Part shown: positions 23,853-38,405 of the stretch, one piece after another | Layout of the letters: the number at the start of each line of letters is the position of its first letter | Position numbering within the stretch: position 1 is the stretch's first letter | Assembly: GCA_954871525.1 (NCBI GenBank) | Contig: OX940870.1 | Coordinates: 4,185,501-4,249,500 of the forward strand | Source of the DNA: Parietaria judaica | Taxonomy: Eukaryota; Streptophyta; Magnoliopsida; Rosales; Urticaceae | Reading direction: 5' to 3' | DNA: 64,000 nt | Translations under genes and position numbers: made by a program | The notes under the pieces: model-generated | The model's database searches: none | The model's input: only the letters and a program-made list of their open reading frames with translations | What the model was told of the DNA's origin: nothing

Positions 23853-26800
23853 GATTTGCCGCCATTATCTGTTTGGTGTAGGATTCAGTTCGTGGTTCCT
23901 TTACAAGAGATTATACAGGTGCCGTACCTCACTGGCCGGATTTAATTTTGATAGCGGTAACGTGGAAAGGAAGAACAACCCTTCTCTAGAAGAGTTCTCT
24001 GCCGAGTATGATGGAAAAAAGCCGGTTAGTTTGAAGATTAATTTTTTTGTAATATTTGATTTAAATGAACTCAGATGGTGGGTTTTTTTCTTCTTCTCAA
24101 ATTTAGTTAAAGTAAGCAAGAGCTACATCATAAAATAGAAAGCCAATGGCAATTTAGAGTCTCAACTCAATGACCGTGTGTAGGTAATGCTTACTGGTCT
24201 AGCGGAAACATGGCCTGCGCGGCATACATGGACAACCGAGCAGCTATTGGTGAACTATGGCGAAACTAAATTCAGGATCTCTCAGAGAAGTGCTCGTAAA
24301 GTTTCTATGAAATTCAAGGATTATATCTCGTACACGACACTTCAGCATGACGAAGATCCTCTATATATTTTTGATGACAAGGTGCTTCCATCATTCTATT
24401 TATTGTCTTAGTTTTTTATTTCTTATGTTTATGGAACTTATCTTTTTTGGCAGTTTGGGGAAGTTTCACCAGGCTTGTTGAAGGATTACTGTGTTCCTCA
24501 TTTATTTCAAGAAGACTTCTTTGATGTATTGGACAGAGATCAGAGACCTCCTTTTCGATGGCTCATAATTGGACCCGAGAGATCTGGTGCCTCTTGGCAT
24601 GTTGATCCAGCTCTCACCAGTGCCTGGAATACACTCTTGAGTGGTCGTAAAAGGTATATCGTTAAATCTTGAAATAATACCTTTTATATATAAATGGGTT
24701 TTATAAATATGTAATTTTGTTGTAACTATATGCCTTGTTTGTAGGTGGGCATTGTACCCTCCTGGAAGAGTACCTTTAGGAGTGACTGTTCATGTAAATG
24801 AAGAAGATGGCGATGTCAACATCGAGTCCCCAACTTCACTGCAGGTAGCGACATCAAATATTCTAGTATTATTTGCCTTTTAATAATTTTATTGACACAT
24901 ATAGAATCGGTTCATGAACAGTGGTGGTTGGAATTTTATCCACTCCTCGCTGATGAAGACAAGCCGATCGAGTGTACTCAACTTCCCGGGGAGACAATAT
25001 ATGTTCCAAGTGGATGGTGGCATTGTGTCTTAAACCTAGAAACTACTATAGCCGTAACACAGAACTTTGCAAATTCAAGAAACTTCGAATTTGTCTGTTT
25101 GGATATGACTCCTGGCTACCGTCACAAGGGAGTTTGCCGAGCTGGATTACTTGCCCTAGATGAAGAGACCCTTGAGGGAGTAAAAAACAATGTGTTACAG
25201 GGTAGAGACGGCCTTACAAGGGAAGAAAAAAGACCCAGGATTCTTGAATCTGGATTGGTTCCAGAAAACGGGAAAACAGAAGATGTCGTTACGAGAAATT
25301 ATAACCTATGGAAACATGGTTTTTCGTATGACATAAACTTCTTATCCATGTTTCTCGATGAAGAGAGGGACCATTACAACTCTCCCTGGAGCTCGGGAAA
25401 CTGCATTGGTCAGCGAGAAATGAGAGAATGGTTATACAGGCTTTGGGTTAGGAAACCAGGATATAGAGACCTCATTTGGAAGGTAGGTGATAAGGCAGTA
25501 AGTTATTGTTAAGTATATATTTGAGTTTTTAATCCTTCCTCTGTACTCGTTATATCTAATAATTATGTTTAATTAATTGGCATCACAGGGAGCGTGTATT
25601 GCCCTAGATGCTGGTAGGCTGTTAGAATGCATGTTACAAATTAGTGGTTTTCACAATTTTCCTACTGCTACCGAATTTGAAAGGCTCCCGGTTGGCACAG
25701 GAAGCAATCCAGTAAGTCGGTTTTCGCTTTCAGCTTGTAGTAATATGCTTGAAGGCTTGAAACCTTTTTCAGTTGGAATGCTATACATTACCAATATATT
25801 TGAGAAGAATGAAGATTTAGGTGAAGAAGAATTGAATTGCACGATCTCAAAGAAAATGATTATTTTCTGCAACAGGTTTACCTAGTGTCCAATTCGGTCG
25901 TGAAAATATTTGTTGAAGACGGACTTGAAGCGTCTATGTATGGCTTGGGAACTGAGGTTTAATCATTGATCCTTCTTTTGTACATAAAAATTTTCATTGC
26001 TATTTATATATTTATATTTGACACAAATCACTATCACAGCTTGAATTTCACAGTCTACTACGCAAATCCAACTCCCCTCTTCTAAATCATGTTCCAGAAG
26101 TTTTGGGAAGTGGAATACTTTATCTTGAAAATGGATCTTACAATATTGAAACTTGGGATGGGAGCACCGTTCCTGATGTCATTTCCAAGTGTGGTTTTGT
26201 CTTAAACAAATGCGAAGCTGATGGTTTTCCCTTTGGAGTGTGGAGCAAGCAACAATATGGTTTCAGGAAAGCTGGGATGTTGCCATCTGAATCACTACAT
26301 TCAAATGGGCCCACAAAGATATGGCCGTATATAATCACAAAACGATGCAAGGGAAAAATATTTGCCCAATTGTATGTTTAATACAATCTCAACTTTAATC
26401 TTAAGTGTTGCTCTAAATATCTAACCAAAGTAACCTTGAACCTTCTTTTCTTTTTCTTTTTTTCCTATTTGCAGAAGAGATGCTTTAGAATCAAAAGATG
26501 AACTAACCCTAGCTTCCTTTCTGGGAGAGCAGCTTCATCACCTTCATCTCTTGCCCCGTCCGTCTTATAATTTAAAGCTCTCAGATGCTGAAATGGCAGA
26601 ATTTCATCTTAATGAATGGGACATTTTCGTAAAAACGCAAAATAGGATGAAAAAAGATGTGTCAAGCCGCTTGACTAATTGGTATGTGTATATCGTACAC
26701 GAAGGTCACCTTTATGATTGCTATGTTGCATTGTGTGTGTAATCTTCTCGTAAAATGAAATTAGGATTAGAAACCTTCTGTGAACATATAAAGTAGTCCT

Positions 26801-27805
26801 AAGTTTTCTTTTCTTCGTATTTATTTTCGTTTTGCAGGGGGGATCCCATACCTAGCACACTAATCGAGAAAGTTGCTGATTACATCCCAGATGATTTTGC
26901 CAAGCTACTATACACATATGAGGTTTCGTTTACATCGATGCCTTTTAATTGCAACTTTGAAAAATTTATTAGCATGCTTGTTTGTGTTCAAACGCACACG
27001 AAAGAGGCTTTGATAATTCTTAAGGGCGTTTGTTTGTCGTTTCAGGGTGATAGCAGTATCGGTAAACGTTGCTCGTGGATACACTCGGATATTATGGACG
27101 ATAACATTCACATGGAACCACGAAGCGAAAAGTCTTGCTTGAATGGGTTTTCTGAAGAAGGTCACCGATCAAATAAGGCTTGCACCAATGGGTTTGATGA
27201 CGCTGCAGAAGCAAAATCATGGCTTCCTACGCACATTCTTGACTTCAGCGATCTCTCTCTCGGTTAGTAATATTATATTTTTTGGATTATAATTAAACAC
27301 AAAATAGCAACAAGAGTACCCAGAAATCGACACATGAATTTTACGTTGAAACCCAATTTGGAAGAAAACCACGAGAAGAGAAGAAGAATCAACTTTGAGT
27401 CTCAACTTGCTCTCTTTCTTGGCAGGTGACCCCATATATGACTTGATACCAATACACCTGGATGTATTTAGAGGCGACCCTTCTCTCCTCAAGCGGTTTC
27501 TCGAAAGCTATAAACTTCCCCTAATCAAAGCGCACGAGAAGTCGACGGAGAGTGATAACAAGTTTGGACGCCTATCTTACCATGCGATGTAAGTACCGGT
27601 CCTTAACCTCCGTACATTTTTAGTAACAGGGTTGTAAATTGTTATATGATTTGGGGGTGTTTGTAGGTGCTATTGTATTGTTCATAAAGAGAATATTCTA
27701 GGAGCAATGTTCAGTATATGGGACCAACTTAAAGCAGCAACATCTTGGGAAGAAGTTGAACACACTGTCTGGGGAGACTTGAATCACTACAAAGGATTTA
27801 TCTGA
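23212..27805 (+). CDS. JMJ21: F-box / JmjC / kinase-like protein, JMJ21 orthologue
   Basis: Sixteen exons give 958 residues: 23212-23366, 23472-23588, 23690-23745, 23882-24024, 24184-24381, 24454-24653, 24745-24844, 24922-25482, 25589-25711, 25876-25956, 26040-26371, 26475-26681, 26838-26922, 27046-27262, 27426-27588, 27667-27805. All junctions are GT-AG and in phase. The F-box is at about residues 25-65 ([14 protein letters not shown]). The JmjC domain spans about 200-380, with iron-binding His272 and Asp274 ([14 protein letters not shown]) and His357 (GWWHCVLNL). The C-terminal part resembles aminoglycoside phosphotransferase-type kinases: a catalytic-loop-like HSDIMDDN at 799-806 and a metal-binding-like DFSD at 852-855. 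It matches Arabidopsis At1g78280 in layout and length. Family knowledge suggests a nuclear 2-oxoglutarate oxygenase or demethylase; substrate and kinase activity are unknown. Confidence 0.92.
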
Positions 27806-28624
27806 TCAGATTTTTCTTTATTTTTTATTTCCAACTTTTAAAATAACTTAAGCCATTTGACATAATGTTGGCTTAAAAAATTATTTGTGAACCATTCTTG
27901 ATTGTAATTTTCCCCTCATGAATGTTTTGTATCTAGTCTCTAGAAACTAGAAACAAATAAATAATCTTACCTAATTTATAGTATCTGAATACTAAATCCT
28001 TTTTCTTATAGATCTAACGGTCTAAATAAATTTGATTCCGATGATACTACTCCCGGTTTGGCAATTTTGCTTACAACTTCAAAAGTTGACCAGCCTTATA
28101 ATACCGGCGAAAAGCAAAACTCGTCGATTTTCGGGCCAATAATCACTTGGCGTAGTGCAAAAAACAAAAATTAGGAACTTCTTGAGCAAATATTGAAAAA
28201 ATAAAGACCCTTTTAGCTGAAACCTCTCTTTTTCAGCAAAAATCGAGTTTTATCTCCTCAGTTTTAGACTTGTAAATTAGTATTTTTTTCTCATTTTAAG
28301 GTGACTTCTATTTCATTTTTAAGGTGTAATATTAGGAGAGTTTATTTAATTTGCCTAAATTTAGGAAATTCTAATGTCATCACTATCATGTTATTGAAGT
28401 CATTTTAATATAAGTACCAATTCTTAAATACTAATTCAGGAGAATATAAGAACCACAGGAACACAAAATCTATCTGAAATACGCATCCCTGCATACATTA
28501 AACGAAACAGAAAACTGTAGTCATGTGTTGGTACAAAAATCCGATAAACTCAACAGCATCCAAAATAGTATTTCCGACCATCTAATACATGAAATCAAGC
28601 AGCCAAAAATAATAACCCGAAATT
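27806..28624. other. Spacer between convergent genes
   Basis: This is the shared 3' side of the JMJ21-type gene (+) and eS6 gene (-), which converge. It should hold both 3' UTRs and terminators. No other gene is visible. Confidence 0.6.
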
Positions 28625-30315
<1,691 letters not shown>

Positions 30316-30343
30316 TTATGGCTTCGCAACGCTGCTCGCTCGC

Positions 30344-30441
30344 TAGGGTTTGCGAAGATCGAGTGTCGTAATCATTTATAGTGGGTTCTGATTGGGCTCG
30401 TTCATGTGGGCTTCTTGTTGGGCTTTGGTTGAAAGTGGGCC
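30344..30441 (-). promoter_or_regulatory. eS6 promoter: telo-box and TGGGCY (site II) cluster
   Basis: A telo-box (AAACCCTA on the minus strand) lies at 30344-30351, about 75 bases upstream of the eS6 start. Four TGGGCY motifs follow at 30393-30398, 30407-30412, 30419-30424 and 30436-30441. The pairing of a telo-box with site II elements is characteristic of plant ribosomal protein and growth-related gene promoters, where TCP factors bind site II. The motifs are seen directly; their activity is inferred. Confidence 0.75.
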
Positions 30442-31237
30442 CTTTTCAAATACAATGTCGTTTAAACGACGGTAACGGAAACGACACTTTTCCAATGTTC
30501 AAACCGAAATTGTAAGACAATTGTTTATAAACGACATAAAATGTAAAAATGACAGTCATGACTAGAAATAAACTTTGTGATATATTCAGGGCCTCAGAAG
30601 AACCTCTCAAATTTAAGGGCTTCAACAACAACTCAACTTAATGGCCCCATAATCATTTTCTTATCGGTTACGTCTTATTTTCGATTAACTATTCTAGTAC
30701 ATTATATATGGAAAAAAGACATGATCAAGATTTTAGACAACATAAATTTGATTACTATTTTGCCTCTAAAAACATTGAACGTGTCATATTTTCATTTGTA
30801 ATTTATATATTGTACAAATATCTTACATGTTTTTACATAGAAATTTAATTTTTACAATTTTGATGAGCCCCCAAGTTGTCTCCTCACCTCGATCTCCGAC
30901 TAACATAAAGAGAAAACACGCTATAAGAACTTGTGTCGGTTTACGAAGACAATCGTCATTTCCGTAGAAAAGCCGTAACATTACATAGCCACATTAAAAA
31001 ACATATCTAAATCTAAAACTACTTGAAAATCATACAACATTTTAAAATATTTATGAACAAGAAAAATAACATTATACTAGAAAGCAACATTAATCTTAAC
31101 GATGATGTTCAAAACAATATATATACAAATACAAAAAGAAAAAACACTAATAAAGAATACATTGGAATGGGAAGTACGTAAATATTCACATAAACAAATA
31201 AGTATTCAAAAACAAGATTAAGAGAGTGTTCTTCTTC
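30442..31237. other. Spacer between eS6 and SnRK2 genes
   Basis: The eS6 gene promoter is on the right-hand side of that gene and runs into this stretch; the far end is the SnRK2 3' UTR. It is AT-rich with no further gene seen. Confidence 0.5.
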
Positions 31238-33172
31238 TCATAATGGGCACACAAAATCCTCAAGCGTTTCCAACTCCTCAATGTCAGCATCGTCAATGTC
31301 CAAGTCACTGAGGTCCATGCTTCCTCCGATCAGCCCCCCGCCCAGCTTCGCTCCTTCGAGAGGCTTCCTCGCCTCCTGAATTATGGCCAACACTTCTTCC
31401 ACGCTCTGCGATGGATCGTTCACGTCAAGGCCCTTCTGGCAAACACCTCCTTCCATGAACTCTAACGGCAGATTCCTCAAGAACCATGGATGGTTCTTGA
31501 TTTCCGGGATCGTTATTCTCTGCTCACACAAAACCGGAGATAAAATCGCCAATTTGATATAATATATATAGTGAACAAGCAATATCAACTGTTCAGGATC
31601 TACCTTTTCAGGATTTGCTACGAATATCTGCGACAGAAGGTGTTTGCATTCTGACGAGATGCGGATAAAATCCGGCACTGAGTAGTGAACGCTCAGTATT
31701 CGCTGACACAAACAACGGAAATTGAGGTACATAATCACATAAGCAAATCGCGAGTTCAAGTTTGTTAATGAAGATACTCACCCCTATGGTTTTTCTGAAG
31801 TTTCGTGGATCCTCGGGATCTTCGAAGGGATAGGATCCGACGAGCATCACGTACAGAGTAACACCGCAGGACCAAACATCTGCGATCTGAATATTCACTC
31901 AGTAAATATCCGCACCAAAATTGGCGGTAAAAGTAATTTAGCGACCGATTAAAATCAAATTTGTGCTTACTTTTCCATCGTAATGTTTCCTCGATAAGAC
32001 CTCGGGTGCGATATAAGCTGGAGTTCCAACCGTGGATTTTGGTTGAGAATGCAACACCGAGGACTTCAAAACATATTAGAAGTTAAAATTTAAGCGAATT
32101 AAATTTATTTAGCGAAAAACTCTTGTATGTCATTTAGAATCACCTTTGAGTATCCGAAATCACATATCTTAACCCGCGGGGCCGAGCTGTCGTCTAAGAG
32201 AGTGTTTTCGAGCTTAAGATCTCTGTGGCAAATTCTCTGCAACGTATGATTTATTTACCATAATCAGACACTGAGGGCTTAATGGACGACGAAAGAAAAG
32301 GATGACTCGGAATCGGTACCATGGAGTGACAATAACTGACTCCTGAGATCAGCTGCTGAAAGAAAAACCGGGCCTGATTGAAAAACAAACTTGTGTTAGG
32401 GCTTCCAATATATAATCAACTTAATCCATTTCTTGCATTCTTGCATTTCTTGCATAGTTTACCCTCAAGAATTTGAGACATTATTTTACCTCGTCCTCGC
32501 TAAACCGACCAGCATTGCAAATTCTCTCGAAGAGCTCGCCTCCCGCGGCGTATTCCATCACAATGGCTAGATGGGTAGGTGTGAGCAAAACCTACGAATA
32601 ATGTCATTGCTTTCAGTACCAACGACAATGAACGAATTAACAACTATTAATTAAGGATTTTCAACTGATCGTCGGCACAAACGGAATTAACATAGTTTAT
32701 CGATTACACTTCTCATTGCTAATTTATTTTTCATAAGAAACCGCATCTTCTTACTTAACAAAAGCTCAAACGAGAACCGTTTCTGAATGAACGAGGCCAC
32801 GGGTTACTCTTCTCATCACTGACTAGTCTAGCACAATTTCTAAGGTCATAAGTAACTAATTAGTTTCGAAAAACCCATGACCTCATAAACAATCACTGAC
32901 CTCTTTGAACCTGACAATGTTTGGGTGCTTCAGAGACCTGTGGTTCATGATTTCTCGTTGAACGTGTTCATCAATCTAAGGAAAAAATAATATTAAAATA
33001 AATTAAATCACTTTTACCAAGCTAGTGAATTGAGAAAAAAGATGCGATCCACCTTTGGGCCTCTCTCGATGAACTTAACGGCGAAAAGCTCGTTGGTCAA
33101 CTTGTCAACGGCCAATCTGGCCACTCCGAAGTTGCCCGAACCGATGTCCTTCACAATCTCGAACCGCTCCAT
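31238..33172 (-). CDS. SnRK2: SnRK2 serine/threonine protein kinase, subclass II type
   Basis: Nine exons on the minus strand (33053-33172, 32901-32975, 32490-32591, 32320-32373, 32144-32236, 31971-32063, 31782-31886, 31604-31702, 31238-31519), all phase 0, give 340 residues. The kinase domain has the Gly loop GSGNFGVA (11-18), Lys33, catalytic HRD with Asp123, DFG with Asp143, and the SnRK2 activation loop [17 protein letters not shown]. The SnRK2 box ([19 protein letters not shown]) follows, then a short Asp-rich tail ending DFVCPL. The tail resembles SnRK2.7/SnRK2.8 and rice SAPK1/2 and not the ABA-box tail of subclass III, so weak ABA but osmotic-stress activation is expected by family. 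The exon layout is typical of the family. Confidence 0.94.
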
Positions 33173-35337
33173 AATACCAGCCCGGCAAATCTCTCCTTAG
33201 CGATGAAGAAACACTCGTAGTGCAAAGCAAAGCAATTATCTTTATCTCCAACCCCAAAGGCTGTCAGAGACAGACAAGCTTGCAAGTTGCAGAAGAAGAA
33301 GAAGCAGCCAAAAAGTTTGACTCTAGTCACAAGTTAGAAGATAGAACTTACAAGGACATGGATTATGATCACGTACAGTAACACAATCAATTAATATTTA
33401 CATTTTCCTTTTTATTATAAAGTTGAGAGCTATGTCAATCTAATAAATAAAAATAAAATAATTATGATTTATGCATTACCTTTTTCGGAAAAAGCCAAAG
33501 ATGTTTGACAAGAGCTTTGCTTCATTCGATGAACATAAGGAGGAGGGTGATTATTACGTCTTACCATATTTCAATTTAAGTCAATAAATAAAACATAAGA
33601 AACTTTAGATTGTAATTGAAAATGGACTAAATTAGTTTTATTTTTTAATTTTTTTTAAGAGTGATAAATTAAATAGGAAACGTGCAACAAAAGCAAAGTG
33701 TTAGAGACGGTGAAAGATTAGATTGGCGACACGCCGAACTTAGGCGGTAACACATGCCAACTTTACATTACCTCGATCCAACACTCATGTCTTTGCTTCG
33801 CATGTGTTTGTGTTTTTGTGTTTCACGTCCAACGAATTCATCCATTTATTTATTTATTTCATGAATTGTGCTTCAAAAATCCAAATTGTTAATTTCTATG
33901 CACAATATAAATTCCAATAAACTGTGTGACCATGATATTACTGAATAACGACGCATTATGGAGACGAAGGTGATGCATGTGCTTCACGTGTTTTTGTTTT
34001 AATAATTGCGTTTATTGCCGATATTCTTTTGAGGATTCAAAAACATCTTTCTATCCCTAATAATATAGTTCGTGGCAAATAATCCACGTGCTGCAAAATA
34101 GTTATTTCTACAAACTAAAATTGGTACCTCTCTCAGTAAATAGTGCATCTGCTAATTATATTAGTTGCACTATTTTATATACTTATTTATCTTATTTATT
34201 TTTGTTGGGGATGGATAGAATCCTGGACGATTAAAACGACACTAGAGTCTATTCGAAACGACATGTATGAGAAAAATGACTAAGCTTCTCGACTAGTGTA
34301 TTTTGGAGCCAAAAACGACAGACATGATGTCACGTTAGAGCGACGGCGTTTATGAAAAAATGAAAGATTGTAAATTGGACCATCACTGATGACTGATCAC
34401 ACCAGTGATATTAATAATTAAATAAAAAAAGGAACGAATTTGGCTGCGTTAACTTGGAAGTAATTGACCGACCGTAATGAGTTGTAATCGTAATAAGCAA
34501 GTGCACTTATTACTATGTCCACTTTTAAGTACATTATCGTAACCGTTTGTAATCATTTTTATAATGTAATTAAAAAAAGGTAAATTTAAGAGAATCAGCG
34601 TCATAAAATTCAGATGTAAAACAACTGGTTCTCATTTGTATTTAATTTTTTCATCTAAGTTTTGAATTTAAATTAGGATACTATTTTACATTCGTGGAGT
34701 GGCAATGCATTATCACAAAGAGATACCATATTACCATGCAATCATCGGAGAAAAGTACTTCATCAAGTATATATAAGCATTAGAAAACCCATTTTAAAAC
34801 ACAGATCATTCTCTGTATTTCATTAGTTTGTCGCCATTGATCTAGCCTCTAGGTGCTCAATCACTTTGTTCATAACTTTTGTGTTAAATTCTATTATGAA
34901 AAACACGGAAGGGATTTAAGTCAAAGTAAACTCAACAAGAGGGATGCAGCGATAAGTGTTTTATAACGGGGGCACATCACGGATAATGCCCCCGCGAATA
35001 TCGTGGAGATACTATTTAAAATCGACACACTTGGTTTTCGTTTTACTAAAATCTACTAACAAATTGCAAGTAAAACGCATCCTGCAAAAAAAAAAAAAAA
35101 AATCACTCAAAGAAGCATAACAACCTTTAAAACAACATAAAAACCTCACACCTCAACAATTTTTAATTTTATTTATTTATAACAAATTAAACATCTTACT
35201 ATATTTATAAACATTATTGTTGTTACGAAAATATTTGCAATTTACCCATAAGTTTTGCGGTCTACCTATCGGTTGCGGTTTTCAAAATTCTTACGAAAAT
35301 CATATCGGTCTAACCATTAGACCAGCAATATACCCTT
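33173..35337. other. SnRK2 upstream region and AT-rich intergenic sequence
   Basis: The first few hundred bases are the SnRK2 leader and promoter (minus strand). The rest is AT-rich with a poly-A tract near 35085-35101. No gene or bounded element is visible. Confidence 0.5.
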
Positions 35338-35342
35338 AAATT

Positions 35343-35571
35343 AGAAGAAATACAGAGGAAATGAGATTTACTCTCTCTTGTATATTCAATCAATCTGTAC
35401 ATCATAGGTTATTCCCTATATACAAATATGTACAGCTGTAGAGAATAAGTCGGTTACAACAGATTAGTAACTAATTACAATTAACCCATGCTAACTAATT
35501 CTCTAACAGATTATGACTTGTCACTCTCTGATTCGTCGAGTGTGAGTTGTGACGTGGCTTGTTCCTTATCA
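35343..35571 (-). repeat. 3' LTR of the Copia element
   Basis: A 229-bp LTR reading TGATAAGGAAC to GTATTTCTTCT on the minus strand. It is nearly identical to the 5' LTR at 40967-41197. Confidence 0.92.
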
Positions 35572-36371
35572 TCCCCCGTCAAACGGAAGGGCGACTTGGC
35601 GAGCTTCAGTTTGTCCCGGAGTTTGAGAAAGCGACTGATCGGAAGGCCTTTGGTGAGGACATCGGCTGTTTGCTCATGTGTAGGGACGTAGCGAATGTCA
35701 ACGGATTTAGCAAGAACCTTGTCCCGAACGAAGTGGACATCGATCTCGATGTGCTTTGTCCGGGCATGAGCGACGGGGTTGGACGCTAGGGCAGATGCAC
35801 CAAGATTGTCACACCATATGATAGGGGTTCGGGTGAGTGGAATGTCTAGTTCACCGAGCAAAGATTGAATCCATGTAACTTCGGCTGTCGTGTGTGCAAG
35901 TGCTCTGTATTCAGCCTCCGTGCTTGACCGGGCAATCACGGCCTGCTTCTTGGAGCGCCAGGAGACAAGGTTGCCACCAAGAAAGATGCAGTAGGCGCTG
36001 GTAGAACGACGATCATCGGGGCAACTCGCCCAATCAGCATCAGTAAAGCCGTCAATGGTAAGCGGTGAGTGAGGAGAGAAGTGCAAGCCGTGAGTGATAG
36101 TCCCCTTGAGATAACTGAGAACACGTTTACAGGCGAGCTAATGGGCACTTGTGGGCTGTTGTAGACTTTGACTGAGTTTGCCAACGATGAATGCGATATC
36201 TGGTCTTGTGATGCACGGGTATTGGAGCGCACCAACGGCACTCCGATACTTATGGGGTTGGATAATGGTTCTCCATCAGTCTTAGAGATGACAGCGCCAG
36301 GGGAAACAGGGGAAGGCCATGGTTTGACCCCTTCCATGTGAAGCTTGTGCAACAAGTCACTGATGTATTTC
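35572..36371 (-). pseudogene. Copia reverse transcriptase end and RNase H remnant
   Basis: From high to low coordinate on the minus strand the segment encodes the end of the reverse transcriptase region (LLHKLHMEGVKPWP, then in another frame RSAVGALQY) and the RNase H domain. RNase H features are visible: DGFTDADWA, STSAYCIFLG, SSTEAEYRAL and TKHIEIDVHFVRD, ending near LTKGLP. At least one frameshift (near 36245) and one stop (near 36138) interrupt the upstream part. The palm of the reverse transcriptase is absent. Confidence 0.88.
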
Positions 36372-38405
36372 TGATAGGGCCTAATTATTCTAATAAATAA
36401 GGGATATTTCTTAATATATTACTTTGATTTATTTATTAGAATAGAGCTATTATGTGTTATTTATGTGTGCATGGTAATAATGAAAATAAATCAGCAACAA
36501 AGGGTTGAATTGAAGGACCAAACTGCAAATGTGAAAAAGGATAAGCACACCTCTCATTTTATCTCCACGTGCTGTTCTCTTTGCACACTCACAAGCCACA
36601 CAACAAGACAAAAAGCATTTTACACATTCAAACAGCAAGGAAAATAGATGAACAAAGAAATGCAGAGATGTGCGTCGATGACCACTGTCGAAGCTCGTCG
36701 TCGCCGTTGATGCCGGTAAGGAGATTCGCCACTGTTCCTCGAAGATGCCGGTCACTGAGCTTCGCCTCTATCAATGTCCGAGGTCGGAGTTCCGTCGTCT
36801 CCGCTGCCCTTCGGAAGTCTGCCGTGCTCGGAAATAGCTCGTCTTGAAAACCGAATCCATTGCTCGGGATGTTCGCTGATGCCGCTGTTTTCGGAGTTTT
36901 GCTGCAACCAATGTCCGTCATGGAGTTCCGGTAATGGCTGGGAGCAGAGTCACCGTAGGCCGATTTTCACTCTCACTGGGCCAAACTGAGCAAATAAAGC
37001 CCACAAGCGAGAACTTTCGAGCACAATTCTCACGGTATTTTGGGAAGTTTTGGTTGAGATTTTAAAGGAAATATTTGATTTTTATTTTAAGAAAAAAAGA
37101 ATTGTATCGACAAAAACCTAGGTTTTGGTTGAGAATTAGATATATAAATAAGTCTCTTAGGTTTAGCAGAGGTCGTCGTTCGTTCTTGGAGAGGCAGAGT
37201 CGATTTGGGAGAAGCAGGAGCTGCTCTTCATGCTTTCTGATTTTATTATTCCTTCTCTCGGTGAAACGATGAACGTGATCGGCTAAGTCTGTAATTGGTT
37301 TGAGTTTCCGATACTATGATTCAATAAATCTGTGAGGCATTATTTTGTTCAATTATCAATCCGTGAATATCGATCACATTATCTAGAATTATATTATGTT
37401 ATCAACGATATCTCTTCTCCGATTTATATCAATTTCAATTGTCGAATTACGTTAATTTATCAATTGTTTCATTGCGATCGGTGATTGTATTAATCATTAG
37501 CGTGATATTATTATAGATTTCTTATAAGTACATCGACTTTATTTTTGAAGTTTATATACCGTTAATTAATTGACTTGTCGTACTTGTCTTTTGATTGTTG
37601 AACGCACGTTTGGTTAGTTTGCTACGCGGTTAGTGAAATAGCGAAACAGGTAAAGGAGATCGGCTGAATTAAATATTACCGCGGTGTTTTATTGTTCAGT
37701 TTTATTGAAGTGTTCTAAATATTGATGCTGCTTAGATTTTAAATTCAATTACGTTTGATTGGATTATCTCTGAGTTAGGTTTGATTTAATTGCGTTTCAA
37801 TTGAATTAAATAATCTTAAGGAATACGTTAATCGGTAAGATATTCTGTAGGTTGAAGAACAAATTTATGTCGATGATCAGATGAATTGAATCATTAGTGG
37901 AAGTTACTCATGCCAATCGGTTCTCATATTATTTTCTCACAATTTTTCCCTCTTTTTATTTACTTATTATCTCAAACCAAAAATCCCCCTTTTTACTTCG
38001 CTTTTATTAATTTTGCAACGTTATTAGAAAACTCTTCGTGGGATCGACCCGTACTTACACTACTACATAAGTTTTGCAGGTTACGGTTTTTATTAGTAAT
38101 TTGGGTTGCATACGACAGCACACCAAATTTTGGCGCCGTTGCCGGGGAGTTTTTCTAATATTCTTTGCAGTTGATGGTTAGCACTAGATCTTCAAGCCAG
38201 AACGAGTTGCGGAATAATCAAGAAGCTGAGAGCAGATTACAACAACCAAGCATATATAGTCGAAGAGTTGAAGCTCAAGTCACACATCGACACGGTCACG
38301 AAGCTCAAGAGACAATGGCCGATAATCGAACTTTGAGAGAGCTTGCTGCTCCAATATCGAGCCAACAACCCTTATGCATTACGTTCCCTGCGTTAGATGC
38401 TTCGG
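36372..38405 (+). mobile_element. Athila-like Gypsy fragment: LTR, primer-binding site and start of gag
   Basis: A long LTR begins TGATAGGGCC at 36372 and ends near 38125. It has a TATA box (TATATAAATA, 37141-37150). Directly after it, TGGCGCCGTTGCCGGGGA at 38131-38148 is the primer-binding site typical of Athila-type Gypsy elements. A gag start at 38174 reads MVSTRSSSQNE and MADNRTLRELAAPI, a usual Gypsy gag opening, and stops being Gypsy near 38405, where antisense Copia integrase begins. The rest of this element and its 3' LTR are gone. Confidence 0.82.
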
